Positions 5,908-9,496 of a DNA stretch of 9,496 nucleotides are shown piece by piece. Under the pieces are notes generated by a model that was not told where the DNA came from, searched no databases, and saw only the letters and a list, made by a program, of their open reading frames with translations. Numbering within the stretch: position 1 is the first letter of the stretch; every line of letters starts with the position of its first letter. This DNA is from JBBRZF01 sp038236965 (GTDB lineage: Bacteria; Acidobacteriota; Terriglobia; Terriglobales; Acidobacteriaceae): the NCBI GenBank assembly GCA_038236965.1, contig JBBRZF010000141.1, positions 1 through 9,496 on the forward strand. Reading direction: 5' to 3'. The position numbers and the translations under genes were made by a program.

Positions 5908-7505
5908 ACGCGGACGTTTTGCACCCCTTCATCCTTACGCTGGTCACGTTCCTCCCCGCCGCAGGTGCGCTGCTGTTGGCGTTCTTCCCGCGTCGCGACC
6001 GCGATATACGCTGGTTCGCTCTGCTGATCTCGATCGTCACGCTGCTGCTTTCGCTGCATCTGCCGTGGCACTTCGCGACCGGACAATCGGGCTTCCAGTA
6101 CGAGGTCAACAAGCAGTGGATCTCCATGCCGAATGCGGCTTTCTCCAAGGCCGCTACCAACATTCATTACCACCTCGGCATGGACGGCATCTCCCTCTGG
6201 CTCGTCATATTGACGACCTTCCTGGTTCCCTTCAGCGTGCTCATCTCGTGGAAGTCGATCAAGGATCGCAGCAAGGAATTCTTCATCCTGCTGCTGGTGC
6301 TGGAGACGGCCATGATCGGCGTCTTCATCTCACTCGACCTCTTCCTCTTCTACTTCTTCTGGGAAGCGACGCTGATTCCCATGGCGCTGCTCATCGGCAT
6401 GTTCGGACACGGACGCAAAGTCTACGCAGCCGTAAAGTTCTTCCTCTACACGATGGTTGCGTCGGTCTTCATGCTGGCGGCCATCCTGTGGCTCTACGCG
6501 CATACCGGCAGCTTTGATTTCGTCACCATCCAGCAGGCGCTCAGATCCGGGCAGGTTGCGGGATTCCAGACGGCTGCGCAATGGCTCTTCCTCGGATTCT
6601 TTGTCGCCTTCGCCGTCAAGGTCCCGCTCTTCCCCTTCCACACCTGGCTGCCGGACGCACACGTGGAAGCGCCCACCGCTGGCTCCGTGCTACTTGCTGG
6701 AGTGCTGCTGAAGATGGGAACCTACGGCCTGCTGCGCTTCAGCCTCGGATTGTTTCCCGAGCAGGCGCGCAGCAACGCTCCCTGGATCATGACCTTGGCA
6801 ATCATCGGCATCATTTATGGCGCGCTGGTCGCCATGGTGCAGCCCAACATGAAGAAGCTCATCGCCTACTCCTCGGTCAGCCATCTCGGATTCGTGGTGC
6901 TCGGCATCTTCAGCTTCACCCAGGCGGGCATCGACGGCGCGGTCTACCAGATGATCAATCACGGCATCTCCACGGGCGCGCTCTTTATGTTGGCAGGAAT
7001 TCTTTACGAACGCCGCCACACATACGAGATCAAGGAATTCGGCGGACTCGCAACCCCCATGCCGATTTACGCAACCTTCTTCCTCATTCTCACGCTCTCT
7101 TCCGTCGGCCTTCCGTTGATGAACGGATTCATCGGTGAATTCCTCATCCTCAGCGGGGCCTTCCAGTCGCGCGCCGTCTACGGCATTCTTGCCGCAACCG
7201 GCGTCATCTGGAGCGCGGCTTACATGCTCTGGCTCTATCAGCGTGTCTTTTACGGAACGGTGAAGCACGAGGTCAACAACACTCTGCCCGACATGAGCGG
7301 ACGCGAACGCCTGGCCCTCTGGCCCTTTGCGGTCGCCGCGCTCATCATGGGCGTGGCTCCCCTGCTCTGGATGAACTCCATCGATCCCGCGGTCGCCCGC
7401 GTGGTTGAAAACGTCAGTCAGCAGAAATCAGTGCAAATGCAAACTCCGGCAGCGGCTCCCACCGTTCCGGTAACAGAAAATGTTTCCCAGGTGACCGGCC
7501 GATGA
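5904..7505 (+). CDS. nuoM: NADH-quinone oxidoreductase subunit M (NuoM)
   Basis: This is the middle antiporter-like proton-pumping subunit of the membrane arm. I chose the ATG at 5904, which overlaps the nuoL stop as ATGA and gives 533 residues beginning MNADVLHPF. The frame is open further upstream to an ATG at 5847, but that 19-residue extension is polar and arginine-rich and lies inside nuoL. E. coli NuoM has 509 residues. Channel residues are in place: Glu154 in FFWEATLIPM, Lys239 in VKVPLFPFHTWLPDAHVEAP, Lys270 in LLKMGTYGLLRF and Glu412 in NGFIGEFLIL. The core helices show the usual symmetric antiporter-like halves. After the last helix (about 471-490) is a tail of roughly 40 residues; its final 25 or so are rich in Ala, Pro, Thr and Val and look disordered. 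A weak purine stretch (GGATGGG, 5891-5897) precedes the start. Confidence 0.96.
   Translation: MNADVLHPFILTLVTFLPAAGALLLAFFPRRDRDIRWFALLISIVTLLLSLHLPWHFATGQSGFQYEVNKQWISMPNAAFSKAATNIHYHLGMDGISLWLVILTTFLVPFSVLISWKSIKDRSKEFFILLLVLETAMIGVFISLDLFLFYFFWEATLIPMALLIGMFGHGRKVYAAVKFFLYTMVASVFMLAAILWLYAHTGSFDFVTIQQALRSGQVAGFQTAAQWLFLGFFVAFAVKVPLFPFHTWLPDAHVEAPTAGSVLLAGVLLKMGTYGLLRFSLGLFPEQARSNAPWIMTLAIIGIIYGALVAMVQPNMKKLIAYSSVSHLGFVVLGIFSFTQAGIDGAVYQMINHGISTGALFMLAGILYERRHTYEIKEFGGLATPMPIYATFFLILTLSSVGLPLMNGFIGEFLILSGAFQSRAVYGILAATGVIWSAAYMLWLYQRVFYGTVKHEVNNTLPDMSGRERLALWPFAVAALIMGVAPLLWMNSIDPAVARVVENVSQQKSVQMQTPAAAPTVPVTENVSQVTGR
7489..7494 (+). promoter_or_regulatory. Ribosome binding site for nuoN
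   Basis: AGGTGA, seven bases before the nuoN ATG and within the end of nuoM, is a good Shine-Dalgarno match and supports the start at 7502. Confidence 0.6.
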
Positions 7506-8962
7506 TCCCAGCCGACGCATATCTTCGCATCCTGCCCGAGATCATCCTCTCGGTCTTCGGCATCATCGTCATGATGCTGGACGCCGTGATGGATGAGCAC
7601 AACGACCGCAAGTCGCTCGGCATCGTCTCCGCTGTCGGCTTTGTCGCCGCGCTCGTCGCCACGTTCTACCAGACTACGCTCGCTCCGGCTATCAACACCA
7701 CCGACGCGGCAACCTGGTGGGGCATGATCCGCGTGGACAACTTCAGCATCTTCTTCCACGTGGTTGTCATCCTCATCAGCCTGGCCGTAACGCTGATGTC
7801 GTTCGAATATCTCTCCACGCAGAACATCCGCTACGGTGAGTATTACGCGCTGATCCTCTTCGGAACCGTCGGCATGGGCTTGATGTCCTGCGCGATGGAA
7901 CTCGTACTCCTCTTCATCGCCATTGAGATTTCTTCCATCTCGACCTACGTGCTCGCCGGATTCCGCCGTCGCGCAGCCGAGAGCACCGAGTCGTCGCTTA
8001 AGTACTTCCTGTTGGGCTCATTCGCTACCGCATTCTTCCTCTATGGCGTGGCCATGATGTTCGGCGCGACCGGTTCCACCTACGTCGCCGACATCGCCCG
8101 CAGCTTGCAGAATGGCGCTCCCACGCTGGCTTACCTGGGCATTGCGCTGATGATCGTCGGACTCGGCTTCAAGGTCGCCGCCGCTCCCTTCCAGATCTGG
8201 ACGCCGGACGTTTATGAAGGCGCTCCCGCTCCCATAGTCGGCCTGATGTCCACGGGCCCGAAAGCAGCGGCCTTCGCCGTACTGCTTCGCGTACTCTTCG
8301 GCACCAACGCTCCGGGATGGTTCTGGATCATCTGGATCTGCGCCGCGCTGTCGATGACGCTCGGCAACCTCGGTGCGCTCGTGCAGCAGAACGTGAAGCG
8401 CATGTTGGCCTACTCGTCCATCGCGCACGCCGGATACCTGCTGGTCGCCTTCACCGCCACCAAGGACATGCCACTCGGAATCTCGGCCGCCATGTTCTAC
8501 GCAGCTTCCTACGCGGCGATGAACGTGGGTGCATTTGCCATCGTCAGCCACTTCGCCAATGCCGGCGAAAAGTATGTGCTGGTGGATGACTACGCCGGAC
8601 TCGGTCGCCGTTCCCCGGTGCTCGCCGCCGTGCTCACCATCTTCCTGCTCTCGCTCATCGGCATTCCCATCACCGGCGGATTCTTCGCCAAGTTCTACGT
8701 CTTCAGCGCCGCGCTGAAGTCGAACCTCATCGGACTCACGATCATCGGTGTCATCAACAGCGCCATCGGCGCCTACTACTACCTGCGGCTTATCGTGCTG
8801 ATGTACATGCACGAAGAGCGCGCGGAAGTTCCCGTCCAGCCCATCTCTTTCGGACTCGGACTGGCTCTGGCGATGGGCGTCGTCGCAACTCTCTACCTCG
8901 GCATCCTTCCCGGTCGCGTGCTCAACTTCGCAATCGCCTCGGCCAAGGTGCTGCTGCCGTAG
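7502..8962 (+). CDS. nuoN: NADH-quinone oxidoreductase subunit N (NuoN)
   Basis: This is the third antiporter-like subunit, next to NuoK in the membrane arm and part of the proton-pumping path. It has 486 residues, very close to E. coli NuoN (485). Conserved residues are Glu133 in AMELVLLFIAIEISS (same number as in E. coli), Lys224 in GLGFKVAAAPFQIWTPDVYE, Lys254 in STGPKAAAF and Lys397 in GFFAKFYVF. The segment QQNVKRMLAYSSIAHAGYLL (295-314) is the typical helix 10 region. The start ATG overlaps the nuoM stop by four bases and has a good ribosome binding site. It is the last nuo gene: a strong hairpin follows 18 bp after the stop, and the next gene faces the other way. Confidence 0.97.
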   Translation: MIPADAYLRILPEIILSVFGIIVMMLDAVMDEHNDRKSLGIVSAVGFVAALVATFYQTTLAPAINTTDAATWWGMIRVDNFSIFFHVVVILISLAVTLMSFEYLSTQNIRYGEYYALILFGTVGMGLMSCAMELVLLFIAIEISSISTYVLAGFRRRAAESTESSLKYFLLGSFATAFFLYGVAMMFGATGSTYVADIARSLQNGAPTLAYLGIALMIVGLGFKVAAAPFQIWTPDVYEGAPAPIVGLMSTGPKAAAFAVLLRVLFGTNAPGWFWIIWICAALSMTLGNLGALVQQNVKRMLAYSSIAHAGYLLVAFTATKDMPLGISAAMFYAASYAAMNVGAFAIVSHFANAGEKYVLVDDYAGLGRRSPVLAAVLTIFLLSLIGIPITGGFFAKFYVFSAALKSNLIGLTIIGVINSAIGAYYYLRLIVLMYMHEERAEVPVQPISFGLGLALAMGVVATLYLGILPGRVLNFAIASAKVLLP

Positions 8963-8980
8963 GCACAAGTCTGTCCAACA

Positions 8981-9010
8981 GAAAAGCCGGCGAGCGATCG
9001 CTGGCTTTTC
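8981..9010. terminator. Probable bidirectional intrinsic terminator after nuoN
   Basis: A 13-bp stem (GAAAAGCCGGCGA with TCGCTGGCTTTTC, one G.U pair) closes on a four-base GCGA loop of the GNRA type. The outer stem has an A-run on one side and a T-run on the other, so transcripts from either strand would end in a U-rich 3' arm. It lies between the convergent nuoN and permease genes, where a shared terminator is expected. No long extra T-tract follows the stem. Confidence 0.8.
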
Positions 9011-9029
9011 CTATTTCAATCCCGCCGTC

Positions 9030-9496
9030 TTAATCCACCGAAATCGCAATATCCCGCCGCGCAAAGATCATCGACCCTGCAGCCCAGAAGATCACCGTAT
9101 GAATCACGCACCAGACGAACAACTGATATGGAGCGGGAGCAGTACGCGTCGTCACCTGCATCAGGATGTAATACACGGGCGAGATCGCGCGCCCAAGGTG
9201 GATCTCCAGATGCTTGAAGAGCGCAGGAAGTCCGATGAAGATCCCGGTCGCGATGGTCGAGAACATGGGATGCAGGAAGGTGGAGAAGAAGAGCGCCGTC
9301 GCCGCCGCCGCAAACATTCCGAATACAGCGGGCAGCAGTATTACCAGCAGTTGTTGCTTCGCATCCCCCGGGCCGCCCATGAGGAAACTTGCCGCCGTGG
9401 TAACTATGAACAATCCAATGCCGGTGCAAACCGCCATAAGGATTCCGGCCACGTATTCCCCGCGCTTGACCGATTTCGACAAGATGGACAGTATCC
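9030..9496 (-). CDS. Probable ABC-2-type transporter permease, C-terminal part (5' end missing)
   Basis: About 154 residues are visible, ending at a TAA complementary to 9030-9032; the frame stays open to the window edge. A TTG at 9480-9482 is an internal codon rather than the true start, since hydrophobic sequence in frame continues beyond it. The beginning reads LSKSVKRGEYVAG, matching the cytoplasmic (L)sxPvxRxEfxxGK segment of ABC-2 permeases just before a membrane helix. Four hydrophobic helices follow (about residues 16-38, 49-70, 73-93 and 123-144), and the C-terminus has the FARRDI-type ending common in this family. Such proteins pair with a separate ATPase to export drugs, lipids, polysaccharides or other substrates; neither the ATPase nor the substrate can be told from here. 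The gene converges on nuoN and is probably unrelated to complex I. Confidence 0.68.
   Translation of the reverse strand, partial: ILSILSKSVKRGEYVAGILMAVCTGIGLFIVTTAASFLMGGPGDAKQQLLVILLPAVFGMFAAAATALFFSTFLHPMFSTIATGIFIGLPALFKHLEIHLGRAISPVYYILMQVTTRTAPAPYQLFVWCVIHTVIFWAAGSMIFARRDIAISVD

Noticed and set aside
5774..6517. 247-codon + strand frame spanning the nuoL/nuoM junction
   Set aside because: It overlaps two well-supported genes in another frame and reads as an Arg/His/Pro-rich sequence without homology features.
8018..8968. 316-codon - strand frame opposite nuoN
   Set aside because: It is a shadow of the nuoN reading frame with low-complexity charged sequence; nuoN itself is unambiguous.
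9016..9429. Alternative - strand frame overlapping the permease gene
   Set aside because: It is out of frame with the membrane-protein reading, and its translation is Arg/Cys/Gly-rich without membrane helices of normal form.
9480..9482. TTG as the start of the - strand permease gene
   Set aside because: The frame continues upstream to the window edge, and the residues before it fit the conserved permease segment, so the gene is better read as truncated by the window.

Overview
The window holds the distal half of a respiratory complex I (NADH:quinone oxidoreductase, nuo) operon on the + strand, followed by a convergent partial gene on the - strand. The DNA is moderately GC-rich, the genes are tightly packed, and no eukaryotic features are seen. 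The overall look (subunit sequences, composition, a complex palindromic spacer) suggests a soil-type Gram-negative bacterium. Acidobacteriota is my best guess, from general impression only and not from a marker gene.

Layout: bases 2-1840 are the 3' two-thirds of nuoG, whose 5' end lies off the window. Bases 1841-1971 are a 131-bp non-coding spacer made largely of related short inverted and direct repeats, ending in a seven-T run. Then come nuoH (1972-3039), nuoJ (3044-3541), nuoK (3542-3844), nuoL (3841-5907), nuoM (5904-7505) and nuoN (7502-8962). K/L, L/M and M/N each overlap by four bases (ATGA), and J/K abut exactly. A 13-bp-stem hairpin at 8981-9010 sits between nuoN and the end of a converging gene (9030-9496, - strand) that looks like the C-terminal part of an ABC-2-type transporter permease.

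Together the genes encode one iron-sulfur subunit of the peripheral arm (NuoG) and six of the seven membrane-arm subunits: NuoH (quinone-site subunit), NuoJ and NuoK (connecting modules), and the three antiporter-like proton-pumping subunits NuoL, NuoM and NuoN. The key charged residues of the proton pathway are present in H, K, L, M and N, so the arm looks functional.

The two main departures from a textbook operon are the absence of nuoI between nuoH and nuoJ and the repeat-rich spacer between nuoG and nuoH. I see no convincing new system: this is mostly a conserved housekeeping locus with a few local oddities.
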